DNA from: Marinobacter salinus
Lineage (GTDB): Bacteria; Pseudomonadota; Gammaproteobacteria; Pseudomonadales; Oleiphilaceae
Direction of reading: 5' to 3'
DNA: 64,000 nt
Assembly (NCBI RefSeq): GCF_001854125.1
Contig: NZ_CP017715.1
Location: forward strand, 2,046,001-2,110,000
Part shown: positions 48,637-57,514 of the stretch, one piece after another
Layout of the letters: every line of letters begins with the position of its first letter
Numbering within the stretch: the first letter of the stretch is position 1
The notes under the pieces: generated by a model
Told to the model about the DNA's origin: nothing
What the model saw: only the letters and a program-made list of their open reading frames with translations
Database searches by the model: none
Position numbers and translations under genes: made by a program

Positions 48637-49436
48637 CGGGCAACCTCCTCCTCGTTTTCCTCGGAGGGTGCTCCGCGTTCCCCGCTGGAAGCGGTTCCCA
48701 TGTAGACCTCACGGACACGAGGGTCGGCGGATACGGTTTCATAGTCACCTTCCGTGAGCACGGCGCCCTGGGCCAGCACGGTTATGCGGTCACACAGTTT
48801 GCTCACCACACTCAGGTTGTGCTCAACCATCAATACTGTCCTGCCTTGCGCCGCCTTGCGCACCAGTTCCACAACACGATCGACATCCTCGGCGCCCATA
48901 CCCTGGGTGGGCTCATCCAACAGCAGGAGTTCCGGCTCCATGGCGAGCGTCGTCGCCAGCTCCAGGGCCCGCTTGCGGCCATAAGCCAGCTCAACCGTTG
49001 TGGTGTTGGCATATTCAGCAAGACCCACGGAATCCAGCAACTCCATGCAACGCTGGTTCAGCTTGTTCAGCGAGCTTCCGGATTTCCAGAAACTGAACGA
49101 GTTGCCTTCAAAGCTTTGCAGTGCCACCCGGATATTCTCCAAAGCGGTCATGTGCGGGAATACGGCAGAAATCTGAAAGGATCGAACCACCCCTTTTCGG
49201 GCAATGGCAGCAGATTTCATGGAAGTGATGTCTTCGCCGTTGAACAGGATCTGGCCGCGGGTGGGAGTGAGGAATTTGGTCAGCAGGTTAAAAACGGTTG
49301 TCTTCCCTGCGCCATTAGGACCAATCAGGGCATGAATATGGCCTTTCTGAATCTTCAGATTCACGTCGTCGACTGCAACAAAGCCTTTGAACTCTTTGAC
49401 AAGGCTGCGGGTCTCCAGAACGTACGGTTCACTCAT
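48633..49436 (-). CDS. livG: Liv-type ABC ATPase (LivG-like)
   Basis: A 267-residue ATPase: Walker A 'GPNGAGKTT', 'VVRSFQISAVFPHMTALENIRVAL' Q-loop block, signature region 'ELAYGRKRALELATTLAMEP', Walker B 'LLLLDEPTQGMGAED', H-loop 'MVEHNLSVV'. First gene of the transporter operon (order G-F-binding protein-H-M). The promoter should lie at 49437-49528, where a TTGACGT palindrome is found. Acidic C-terminal tail 'PSEENEEEVAR'. Confidence 0.9.
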   Translation of the reverse strand: MSEPYVLETRSLVKEFKGFVAVDDVNLKIQKGHIHALIGPNGAGKTTVFNLLTKFLTPTRGQILFNGEDITSMKSAAIARKGVVRSFQISAVFPHMTALENIRVALQSFEGNSFSFWKSGSSLNKLNQRCMELLDSVGLAEYANTTTVELAYGRKRALELATTLAMEPELLLLDEPTQGMGAEDVDRVVELVRKAAQGRTVLMVEHNLSVVSKLCDRITVLAQGAVLTEGDYETVSADPRVREVYMGTASSGERGAPSEENEEEVAR

Positions 49437-49489
49437 GAGCCAATTTACCTTTGTTATTGTTGTACATTCGAACTAGTTAACAGATTAGA

Positions 49490-49511
49490 TTGACGTATAC
49501 GTAAACGTCAA
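49490..49511. promoter_or_regulatory. Palindromic operator candidate upstream of livG
   Basis: A 22-base imperfect palindrome with arms TTGACGT and ACGTCAA around ATACGTAA. It lies 54 bases before the livG start. A related TTTACGTAAAGGTAAA lies before the acyl-CoA ligase (52446-52461). The pattern resembles MerR-type LiuR sites known for branched-chain acid catabolism, but I rely on memory for that likeness. Confidence 0.45.
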
Positions 49512-49528
49512 CAGAAAATTTCGGTTTT

Positions 49529-50317
49529 TCAGGCTGTCTCTCTTAGCAAAAAGTCGCACACCTGCTCCAGCAGCAGGTCTGGTTGCTCAAGATGGGGCGA
49601 GTGGCCGGTGTCGGGCAAAAACAGCGGAATCGCGGCAGCACCGATGCCTGCGACGATGTCGGTGACCTGCTCCGGCACGCCGTACTCATCCTCCTCCCCT
49701 TGAATGATCATAGCCGGACATTCAATAGCTGCCAGCCAGTCCCTGAAATTCATGGACTTCTGGAACCCCTCATCCAGCCAAACCGTATGCCAGGCCTTGA
49801 ACACGTCATCGGTACGATCACCATGGTAACGATGAAGCTTTTCCCTCAGGTCGGTTTCCCGATAACGCGCCATCATCTCCTGAATGCCCTCAACGGTCAG
49901 GTAATCGGCATACACATGCGCGGCCATCGTAACCAGAGCGTGCGCCCGGGGCCCGAGTGCACCCGCCGCAATAAGGGCAATGGAACCACCGTCGCTGTGA
50001 CCGATCAGCACTACGTCTTCCAGCCCAAGCTCTTCGAGTAGGCGCGGCAACAATACCGAGCCCTCCCGCTCCTGATAGTCATAGGGGCGAGGCAGCGGCT
50101 CGTCGGACGACCGCCCGTAACCCAGCCGGTTGTAGAGCAGCGCATCGAACCCGGTGGCCTTGGCCAGCCGTTCCGGAAACTTTCGCCACAGGGCAATATT
50201 GCCAAGCGATTCATGCAGAAAGACCAGTGTCGGACCCTGCGTTTTTTTGTGGCGTATGCGGCGAACTTCAACTGAAAGGCCGTCTCCCAACGGCACCATC
50301 ATGTCTCGAATCTGCAT
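49529..50317 (-). CDS. Alpha/beta-fold hydrolase
   Basis: A 262-residue hydrolase with nucleophile S108 in 'GHSDGG', an acidic residue in 'QGEEDEYGVPEQ' (about 210-215) and catalytic His in 'DTGHSPHLEQPD' (about residue 243); oxyanion segment 'VFLHESLGN' (about 32-40). The 'GHSDGG' elbow is common in hydrolases acting on aromatic ring-cleavage or ester compounds. It follows the thioesterase by four bases on the same strand, so all three genes down from the ligase form one unit. Confidence 0.85.
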   Translation of the reverse strand: MQIRDMMVPLGDGLSVEVRRIRHKKTQGPTLVFLHESLGNIALWRKFPERLAKATGFDALLYNRLGYGRSSDEPLPRPYDYQEREGSVLLPRLLEELGLEDVVLIGHSDGGSIALIAAGALGPRAHALVTMAAHVYADYLTVEGIQEMMARYRETDLREKLHRYHGDRTDDVFKAWHTVWLDEGFQKSMNFRDWLAAIECPAMIIQGEEDEYGVPEQVTDIVAGIGAAAIPLFLPDTGHSPHLEQPDLLLEQVCDFLLRETA

Positions 50318-50321
50318 GATG

Positions 50322-50738
50322 CTATCGCCTGGGTGGAATGGAGTAAGTCATGGTGGAGTGTGCAACCGGCTCGTCCGCACCTTCGGAGTATACGAACACC
50401 TCGCCCACACCCATGGTGCGGCCAACCTTCAACATCGTCGCCCGGGCCCAGATCGGTTTGTGGGCAACCGGCTTTCGCAGAAAATTGATATTGAGGTTGG
50501 TGGTCACCGCCAGCGGAACCAACCCAATCTGGCTCAACAGCGCGGCATACAGCGTGACATCGGCCAACCCCATCATAGCGGGCCCGGACACGGTTCCGCC
50601 GGGCCTCAGGTGCTCTTCGTCCACTTCCAGCTTCATTTCCGCCCAGCCGTCCCCGAGCTTCTGCAGGGTGCCAAACGCGGCACCCTGCGGAAACTGCTCG
50701 TCAAGGAAAGCCTGGAGCTCCTCAAACGTGATAATCAT
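50322..50738 (-). CDS. PaaI-type hotdog thioesterase
   Basis: A 138-residue hotdog protein: 'LRPGGTVSGPAMMGLADVTLYAALLSQIGLVPLAVTTNLNINFLRKPVAHKPIWARATMLKVGRTMGVGEVFVYS'. The G-G-T-V-S-G-P-A-M-M-G-L-A-D helix start is the PaaI/4HBT pattern, although the usual HGG is replaced by PGG. It is expected to hydrolyse CoA thioesters, perhaps as a release valve for the CoA ligase. Overlaps the ligase end by four bases. Confidence 0.83.
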   Translation of the reverse strand: MIITFEELQAFLDEQFPQGAAFGTLQKLGDGWAEMKLEVDEEHLRPGGTVSGPAMMGLADVTLYAALLSQIGLVPLAVTTNLNINFLRKPVAHKPIWARATMLKVGRTMGVGEVFVYSEGADEPVAHSTMTYSIPPRR

Positions 50739-52383
50739 GCGCCGGTTTCTTCCTTGGCCTGATTACGTAGGACAAACCGCTGGATCTTGCCGCTGGGTGT
50801 CTTGGGCAGCTCGTCAACAAACTCGATTTCCCGGGGGAAGGCGTGAGTAGATAGCCGGCGACGCACCAGTTCCTGAAGTTCGTCTTTCAGGGCCTGCTCG
50901 TCTCCGCCGGCATAATCGCCCTTGATCACGACGTACGCCTTGATGATGGAGCCGCGCTTTCATCCGGCTTGCCGACAACACCTGATTCCGCCACCGCGGC
51001 GTGCTCGAGCAGCGTGCTTTCTACGTCCGCCGGCCCCACCCGGTAACCGGCCGTGGTGATGATGTCGTCATCCCGGCCGCTGAAGGCGAAACAGCCGCCG
51101 CCATGGTTGATCACCATGTCACCGGTGAGATAATAACCGTTCACGAACGGATCCTTTTCACCCCAGGTGTAGCCGTCAAAATGGAAAAGCGGCGAGGCTT
51201 TGACATCGACAGCCAACTGGCCGACCTCACCCTCACCCACTTCCTCGTTCTTCTCGTTCAGGGCGACGACTTTGTGGCCCGGGGAAGCGTAGCCCATGGA
51301 ACCTTCACGCACCGGATGCTCAAGGCCGTGGAAGTTGCAGCAGGTCATCCCGGTCTCGGTCTGGCCGTAGTGGTCTTTTACCGGGCAAAAATGACGATTG
51401 CGGATCCAGTTCACCACTTCCGGGTTGAGCGGTTCGCCGGCACTGCTGGCGACCCGGAGACCGAGGTTCTCGCCTTCCGGAAGTACATGATCATTGGCCT
51501 TGAGCAGGCGGTAGGCTGTTGGCGCTGCCGCAAGGTTGGTAATTTTGTACTTGCGGATCATGTCGTAGGTGGATTCCGGGGTAAAACCACCCGGATTGAA
51601 GTGTGTCGCGTGCCCCATCAACAGCGGACCAACCACGGCGTAATAGAGGCCATAAGCCCAGCCGGGATCGGCCACGTTCCAGTATTTATCATCATCCCGG
51701 AGATCAATGGCGTACTTCATGTAGACATAAAACGCGAGCAGCGCCTTGGCCGGCACAGCAACGCCTTTGGACTTGCCAACGGTGCCGGATGTAAACATCT
51801 GCAGGAACGGGTCATCACCCGTGACCATAACCGGCTCAAACTCACTGGATTGCCCCGCCAGGGTTTGCTCAAAGTCCGGAATCTCGGCATCAATGGCACT
51901 TGCGTCTACAGCGAGTACTGGCGGGCACACTTTTACGTCGTTCAGCTTGGGGTAGTTTTCCGGATTGGTCACAACCAGCTTGGTACTGGCCCGCTCGAAA
52001 CGATATTCAATGGCACCAGAACCAAAGGCAGTAAATAGGGGCTGGTACACCGCACCGGCACGCAAGGTACCGGCAATGACAATCAATAGCTCCGGCGTGC
52101 GCGGCAGGAGCGCAGCGACCCGGTCACCCTTACCAATGCCCTGTGATTTCAGGTAGTTGGCAAAACGGGCAGAAGCTTCCTTCAGCTCGGCAAAGGTCAG
52201 AGTGCCCTCACCTCCACCGTCTTTTTCGTAATACAACGCCACTTTCCGGGGGTCAGTTGCCCATTTGTCGCAGATCTCGTGGCATACGTTCAGGCCGCTA
52301 TCAAGTCGGCCATCCAGGACCTCGGCCTCCAGAGCGGCAGGATCGAAGTTGTTGTAGACGGCAGTGTATTCCGGAAGGCTCAT
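50735..52383 (-). pseudogene. Acyl-CoA synthetase (AMP-binding), one-base frameshift near 50955
   Basis: About 550 residues if restored. Start ATG 52383 (AGGAGCTG upstream). Adenylation motifs: 'FLQMFTSGTVGKSKGVAVP' (about residues 205-223), 'DHYGQTETGMT' , 'YLTGDMVI' and 'GYRVGPADVESTLLEHAAVAESGVVGKPDES'. The frame then runs out in 'AAPSSRRTS' and stops at 50926. The rest, 'RGSIIKAYVVIKGDYAGGDEQALKDELQELVRRRL...LPKTPSGKIQRFVL' with its catalytic Lys, is in the -1 related frame. One C is missing at about 50951-50957. Real mutation or sequencing error cannot be told. Related to benzoate/acetate-type ligases. Confidence 0.82.
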
Positions 52384-52445
52384 TTTCAGCTCCTGTTGTT
52401 GTTGTCGTTGAATCCACGAGATCAAGGTTTATCACAGGGTTCACT

Positions 52446-52461
52446 TTACGTAAAGGTAAAC
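52446..52461. promoter_or_regulatory. TTTACGTAAAGGTAAA operator candidate upstream of the CoA ligase
   Basis: Inverted arms TTTAC and GTAAA, 62 bases before the ligase start, in the 174-base gap that must hold the promoter. Related in pattern to the site upstream of livG (49490-49511), which suggests one regulator for both transcripts. Confidence 0.42.
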
Positions 52462-52557
52462 TTTAGATCAAAAGAGCAGAAAATCGAGCAGTCTTATCAG
52501 GGACAGAAAGGGGCACAGCCTGAATGCTGTACTGGAGGGCGAACCGGAATCCTTACC

Positions 52558-53619
52558 TCAGGATTCCGGTTCGGTTGGGCCCACATGCCGACTGGAGAGA
52601 ATGTGGTGAAGGCTGCCGCACTCCACCATCGGGTCATCACAGTTGACCACGATGTCGGAACGGGCAATGACATAGGCCTTGCCAGTAATGTGGTTCTTCA
52701 CGACCTGATAATCGCCTTCCTGTTCAACTGCACTGAACTGCCCGATAAAGCCGGTCTCTCGCAAGGAAACCGTTTCCAGCCGATCGCCCGGCTTGATGCT
52801 GCCTTCATAGTTCATCAGCGCCAGCCGCGCCGACGTTCCGGTACCTGTGGTGCTTCGGCAGATAACACCGGGGTGCACATACGTGGCCGAACGGGACCGG
52901 TAATAACCTTCAGCCACGTGCTCTACCGGCCCCATGAAGTGCAGGAACGGCAGGGGCCCCACATCACCCAGGGTGTAGTGGGAGAAGCCCCGCTCAGCCC
53001 GGATCGCCTCCACAATGGCATGGGCGGTTTCGGCCAGCCTGCGCTCTTCATCCAGTGTCAGGTCAAAACCCAGCGCTTGCGCATCAACCAATGCATAAAA
53101 GCCACCGCTGTATGCAATGCTGTACGCCACCTCGCCAATAGACGGTACGTTTATGGTCGACTTGTAGGTGTGGATGTAACTGGGCAGGCCTTCGCAGGTA
53201 ATCGCCTCCACCACCCCGTCACGGACCGTCGCGTCAATCTGCACAAGGCCGGCAGGAGACTCCAGCATGAACTGCTGCCTGCCCTCCTTCTTCGGCACAA
53301 TGCCCGACTCCATAACCGCCGTGGCGGTGCAAATGGTATTGGACCCCGAGTAGATCGGGTAGCCCATCACCTCCATGATGATATAGCCGGCCACTGCCCG
53401 GGGATCGGTTGGAGTTACCAGCAGGTCAACGGACATCTCGGGAATCCCGTGGGGCTCTTCCAGCAATAACCGGCGCAAGCCGTCAGCATCGTCCCGCAGG
53501 TATTCCATCTGGGCCCGCACGGTGTCACCGGGTAAAGGATCGATGCCACCGGTGACAATCCGACTGACGTCGCCGCCGGCATGGGTATCCATTAACTGAA
53601 TCGTCAGTTCCGGTTTCAT
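52558..53619 (-). CDS. Proline-racemase-superfamily enzyme with Ser/Thr in place of both catalytic Cys
   Basis: A 353-residue protein of the proline racemase/hydroxyproline epimerase superfamily: 'QLMDTHAGGDVSRIVTGGI', 'GYPIYSGSNTICTATAVMESGIVP', 'GVICRSTTGTGTSARLALM'. In racemases and epimerases the first block reads M-C-G-H and the last D-R-S-P-C-G-T-G-T. Here the two catalytic Cys positions are S91 and T258. Known dehydratases of the family change one of the two; a change of both suggests another reaction. The start overlaps the stop of the oxidoreductase upstream. Confidence 0.85.
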   Translation of the reverse strand: MKPELTIQLMDTHAGGDVSRIVTGGIDPLPGDTVRAQMEYLRDDADGLRRLLLEEPHGIPEMSVDLLVTPTDPRAVAGYIIMEVMGYPIYSGSNTICTATAVMESGIVPKKEGRQQFMLESPAGLVQIDATVRDGVVEAITCEGLPSYIHTYKSTINVPSIGEVAYSIAYSGGFYALVDAQALGFDLTLDEERRLAETAHAIVEAIRAERGFSHYTLGDVGPLPFLHFMGPVEHVAEGYYRSRSATYVHPGVICRSTTGTGTSARLALMNYEGSIKPGDRLETVSLRETGFIGQFSAVEQEGDYQVVKNHITGKAYVIARSDIVVNCDDPMVECGSLHHILSSRHVGPTEPES

Positions 53620-54761
53620 CAGGCGCTCTCCAGTGACCAGGGTTGGCCGTGTTTTTCCCATTGTGAGTCGGGAATAATCACGATCTTGCCGAGATAATTG
53701 CTGCCCCGGTTCACAAAGTATTGTTCTGCCCGATGCAGGTCAGAGAGTTTGAAGGCTCCGTGTAGAACCGGCTTCAATTGCCCCTCCCGAATCCAGGCCA
53801 TCAGTTGTTCCGCTTCTTCCCGGGTACCGTGGGATACCCCGAAAATCTGCACCTGGTATAGGTAGATCCGGGTCCACAGGATTTCACTGATGTTGCCGCC
53901 GCTGGCGCCGGCAATGCTCAGGCGTGGGTAGGTATCCCGAGCGTTCATGTCGAAGATCATGGTGTCGATAAACACATCGGTCATCTCGCCACCCACCAGG
54001 TCCATCACGGCATCAATCGGTTTGCCACCGGTTTCCGCTTTGACCCGGTTAACAAAGCTGTCCATATCGGATCTATCGAGAACCGCTTCGGCACCGAGCC
54101 TAAGTAAAGCATTGGCCTTGTCTGGCTTGCTCAAGGCATAGGGAATGGCGCCCACAATGCGGCACAACTGAATCAGCGCGGTCCCGACACCACCACTGGC
54201 ACCCGTGACCAGCACCCGCTCGCCGGCCTGAATGTTGGCCGAGGTGACCATGTGGTAGCCAGTCTGATAGGAACACATTCCCATGGATGCCACTTCGGCG
54301 TCGGACAGTTCCGGATTGGGGATGTGGTGGAACTGGTCGGAAGGCAACGCCACATACTCGGCGTATCCGCCATCAGCACCATGACCGTAATAATCCGGGG
54401 TGAGATTGATGTCCCGGCGATCATTGGCGTAGATGTTGAAATCCAGCAGGCCTCTTTCACCAATTCGGCCTTCATCAACACCTTCTCCCACGGCAACAAC
54501 GCGGCCGGCAATATCCGCACCCTGAATCCGAGGAAAAACCAACGTAGGCTTGCCGCCCATCTGGAAGGATTTCATCTCACCCTTTTTGGTGGGATACAGC
54601 CCTTCCCGCGCCTTGCGGTCGGTGTTGTTCTTTGCCGTTGCGGTTACCTGAACAAGCACCTGACCGGGCCCGGGCTCGGGTGTAGGCAACTCCTGATACT
54701 CTAGCTTGTCGATATCACCGTGGCCGGTGAGAACCATGGCTTTCATGGTATTCGGGATCAT
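53619..54761 (-). CDS. Zinc-type alcohol dehydrogenase/quinone oxidoreductase-like (MDR) enzyme
   Basis: A 380-residue medium-chain dehydrogenase/reductase. GroES-like N-terminal domain ('MKAMVLTGHGDIDKLEYQELPTPEPGPGQVLVQVTATAKNNTDRKAREGLY', 'IQGADIAGRVVAVGEGVDEGRIGERGL'), then Rossmann fold with 'LVTGASGGVGTALIQLCRIVGA' (about residues 180-201). Catalytic zinc ligands are not evident, so it is closer to quinone oxidoreductases, using NADPH. GGAGGG precedes ATG 54761. Together with the racemase-like gene it forms a two-gene operon. Confidence 0.82.
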   Translation of the reverse strand: MIPNTMKAMVLTGHGDIDKLEYQELPTPEPGPGQVLVQVTATAKNNTDRKAREGLYPTKKGEMKSFQMGGKPTLVFPRIQGADIAGRVVAVGEGVDEGRIGERGLLDFNIYANDRRDINLTPDYYGHGADGGYAEYVALPSDQFHHIPNPELSDAEVASMGMCSYQTGYHMVTSANIQAGERVLVTGASGGVGTALIQLCRIVGAIPYALSKPDKANALLRLGAEAVLDRSDMDSFVNRVKAETGGKPIDAVMDLVGGEMTDVFIDTMIFDMNARDTYPRLSIAGASGGNISEILWTRIYLYQVQIFGVSHGTREEAEQLMAWIREGQLKPVLHGAFKLSDLHRAEQYFVNRGSNYLGKIVIIPDSQWEKHGQPWSLESA

Positions 54762-55223
54762 GGGCGGGTAACCCTCCCTGGTTGCCGGGTTTGGGGTATT
54801 CAAACAGACCATTTAGTCCTACAGCCGAATGATGCAGAAACCAAATCCGGACTGTGATGGCAGTAACTATCTGCCTGCGGGGTATCACTGACGCCAAAAA
54901 TTATCTGCTGAGCTGGTTCCCCCCCTTGTTAACCAATACTTCCGACCAATTCAGCGCCTGTTTTTTGATTTAAGCTAAAAAAGCCATTATTTCAATAAAT
55001 TAAATCGGTACTTTAATGCTATTTTCGGAAAAATTGCCTATTTTTCAAACATTTTAAAAGATAATTACCTATTAAACCTGAAATTAAAGGTCATATTAAC
55101 TATATTATTGGGAACTTTAAGAATTTTCACTAAAAAATCTAGGGTACACTTTAAGTGTATCCTCCCAGATATGTAAAAGATTTGGGAATTATGACCCAGA
55201 CAAGAACAACAGAGAGACAAACT
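54762..55223. promoter_or_regulatory. Long AT-rich divergent promoter region
   Basis: 462 bases between divergent operons (oxidoreductase-racemase on the minus strand, amino-acid transporter on the plus strand). 54950-55140 is much richer in A+T than the rest of the window and has no gene. 55141-55163 is an imperfect 23-base palindrome (AGG.TACACTT-T-AAGTGTA.CCT), 60 bases before the binding-protein start, a good operator or promoter-control candidate. Confidence 0.5.
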
Positions 55224-56042
55224 ATGATCAGGAAATTAGCGACAGTAGTGCTCGCCTGTGTTGCCGTTGGCTCCATGAATGCTTCAGCCGACCAGCTTGA
55301 TACTGTGATTCAACGAGGCACATTGAACTGTGGCGTGGTTCTCGACTTTCCACCCATGGGCTATTTCAATGAAGACAATGAGCCTGCAGGTTTCGACGTA
55401 GATTATTGTAACGATCTGGCCGAAGTCCTCGGCGTGGACGTAAATGTACTCAACCTCACCTGGGGTGATCGAATCCCATCCCTGATTGCCGGGAAAACCG
55501 ATGTCGTTATCGGCTCTACTTCCGACACTCTGGAACGCGCAAAATCCGTTGGTTTTACCTACCCGTACTTCGTCTTCAAGTTCCAGGTTATTGCTGGAAA
55601 AGACAAGAATATCCAATCATTTGACGACCTCAAGAACCTGAAAGTGGGCGCTGCACTGGGTACAACCTACGAAACTGAATACCTCGCCTACGCTGAGAAG
55701 AAAGGCTGGGGAACCGATAACTACACAGCGTTCAAGTCTGAGAACGATGCGTACCTCGGTCTGTACCAGGGCAAAGTGGACGCGATTATCTCAACCAACA
55801 CCAATATCGCGACCAAGCTGCAAAGCGAAGAGTTCGCAGGTTTTGAGGCAGGCCCGTTCGTACCCAACTATGATGACGTCGTAGGTCTGATCGCAAAAAG
55901 AAGCGAAACCGCCTGGATCAACTACCTGAATCTGTTCCTGGTTCGTCAGATTCGCGACGGCAACATGAATGAGGCTTACAACAAGCACTTCGGTTCAGAC
56001 GCACCTGCCGATCTGATCCAATCCTTGAGAGATAACAAGTAA
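55224..56042 (+). CDS. Polar amino-acid-type ABC solute-binding protein
   Basis: A 272-residue secreted protein (signal peptide residues 1-22, ending 'MNASADQ'). Family-3 fold: 'LDTVIQRGTLNCGVVLDFPPMGYFNEDNEPAGFDVDYCNDLAEVLGVDVNVLNLTWGDRIPSLIAGKTDVVIGSTSDTLERAKSVGFTYPYF'. The 'R' contact for the amino-acid carboxylate is in the 'TSDTLERAKSVGF' block. ATG 55224 has AGAGAGACA upstream; the frame from 55155 is not a better start. First gene of a four-gene transporter operon. Confidence 0.88.
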   Translation: MIRKLATVVLACVAVGSMNASADQLDTVIQRGTLNCGVVLDFPPMGYFNEDNEPAGFDVDYCNDLAEVLGVDVNVLNLTWGDRIPSLIAGKTDVVIGSTSDTLERAKSVGFTYPYFVFKFQVIAGKDKNIQSFDDLKNLKVGAALGTTYETEYLAYAEKKGWGTDNYTAFKSENDAYLGLYQGKVDAIISTNTNIATKLQSEEFAGFEAGPFVPNYDDVVGLIAKRSETAWINYLNLFLVRQIRDGNMNEAYNKHFGSDAPADLIQSLRDNK

Positions 56043-56195
56043 TAATAATATCGGCGGCCGCCAGGCAGGCGGCTGCCAATATTACTTGTCTACAGGCCAG
56101 CCGAAAACACCTTTGCGTTACGGCTTCGAATTCTGATCAGTGCCTCGGTATGGCACTGATCAGACCTCCCTCCAACCACAGAAAGTGGCCAAGGT

Positions 56196-56861
56196 ATGGA
56201 ATATGAATTTCACTGGAACGTCGTGTTCCAGACAATGCCTGAGTTACTGAACGGGGCCTTTGTAACCCTGCACGTATCGGTGCTCGCAATGCTTCTGGGT
56301 ATTGTGATTGCAATACTGTTAGCGATTGCCAAGATGAATAACAGTAAGCCCTTCTGTTATGTCGCCACGGTATGGGTAGAGATTGCCCGAAACACTCCGG
56401 CACTTTTTCAAATCTACATGGCTTATTTCGGACTTGGGGCTTTTGGCATTCATTTAAGCCCCTATGTTGCGGTTTTAAGCGCCCTGGTATTCATCAACGC
56501 AGGTTACCTGACCGAGACCTTTCGGGGCGGCTTTCAGTCCATCCCCAGCACTCAGTACAGTGCTTCCAAATCTCTCGGCATGACCAGCATTCAGGTGTAT
56601 CGCTACATCATCCTGCCGCAAATGCTCAGACGCATCTACCACCCGATGACCAACCAGTTTGTCTGGTCCATCCTGATGAGTTCGCTGGGCATCCTGGTTG
56701 GAATGAGCGAGCTGTCCGGAACAACCCAGAGACTGCAGTCGTTGTCATTCCGGACGCTTGAATTCTTTATTGTGGCAGCGGTTATGTACTTCGTCATCAC
56801 CAAGCTGGTGCTGATAAGTTCATCACTTCTTTCCCGCAGACTATTCAAGGGGGAAGTCTGA
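56196..56861 (+). CDS. Polar amino-acid ABC permease (HisM/GlnP-type), subunit 1
   Basis: A 221-residue permease with about five helices. 'EIARNTPALFQIYMAYFGLG' (about residues 63-82) and the EAA-loop 'GYLTETFRGGFQSIPSTQYSASKSLGMTSIQVYRYIILPQMLRRIYHPMTNQF' (about 104-156) are diagnostic. It pairs with the next permease as a heterodimer; stop and start overlap (TGATG). 153 bases separate it from the binding-protein gene. Confidence 0.9.
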   Translation: MEYEFHWNVVFQTMPELLNGAFVTLHVSVLAMLLGIVIAILLAIAKMNNSKPFCYVATVWVEIARNTPALFQIYMAYFGLGAFGIHLSPYVAVLSALVFINAGYLTETFRGGFQSIPSTQYSASKSLGMTSIQVYRYIILPQMLRRIYHPMTNQFVWSILMSSLGILVGMSELSGTTQRLQSLSFRTLEFFIVAAVMYFVITKLVLISSSLLSRRLFKGEV

Positions 56862-57514
56862 TGAACTCCTTATTCACGCCTCTGTCCTGGAACGATACGG
56901 GTTTTATCCTGACCGGTGTCATGAATACGGTGACCATATCGGTCGTGGCGATAGTGTTGGGAACACTGTTGGGCCTGGTCGTGGGTTTTACGCGTGCTGA
57001 AAGTAGCAAGCTCGTCAACACACTGTTTGGTGGTGTGCTGGATATACTCAGAAGTGTACCGCTGATTATTCAGCTCATTCTGTTCTCAACCTTTGTTGGC
57101 GCGATTGGGTACCCACTAGATCCGTTTGTCGCTGGCTCCATCATTCTTTCGCTTTATACCATGGCCTTCATGAGCGAAGTTTTCCGTAGTGGCTTCGAAA
57201 GCGTGCATCAGTCCATGCGGACATCAGCCCGCTCACTGGGCATGACATACTGGCAAACCATTTTCTACATTCGTTTACCCATTGGTTTGCGAGCAGTCTT
57301 CCCTTCCTGGTTGGGCGTTTCCCTGAGTGTCATCAAAGACTCGGCTCTGGTCTCTGTTATTGGTTACATGGAACTGCTGCGCACGTCCGACCAGCTCATC
57401 TCCCGTACCCAGCAACCACTGGAGATTCTGATCGGTGTTGGTATCTTTTACTTTATTATTTCATACCCCTTATCGTCATATGGTCGGTATGTTGAGAGGA
57501 AAATGGCAATATGA
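56861..57514 (+). CDS. Polar amino-acid ABC permease (HisM/GlnP-type), subunit 2
   Basis: A 217-residue permease of the same family: 'DILRSVPLIIQLILFSTFVG' and 'AFMSEVFRSGFESVHQSMRTSARSLGMTYWQTIFYIRLPIGLRAVFPSWLGVSLSVIKDSALVSVIGYMEL'. About five helices. ATGA overlap with the ATPase gene downstream, so all three membrane and ATPase subunits are translationally coupled. Confidence 0.9.
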   Translation: MNSLFTPLSWNDTGFILTGVMNTVTISVVAIVLGTLLGLVVGFTRAESSKLVNTLFGGVLDILRSVPLIIQLILFSTFVGAIGYPLDPFVAGSIILSLYTMAFMSEVFRSGFESVHQSMRTSARSLGMTYWQTIFYIRLPIGLRAVFPSWLGVSLSVIKDSALVSVIGYMELLRTSDQLISRTQQPLEILIGVGIFYFIISYPLSSYGRYVERKMAI

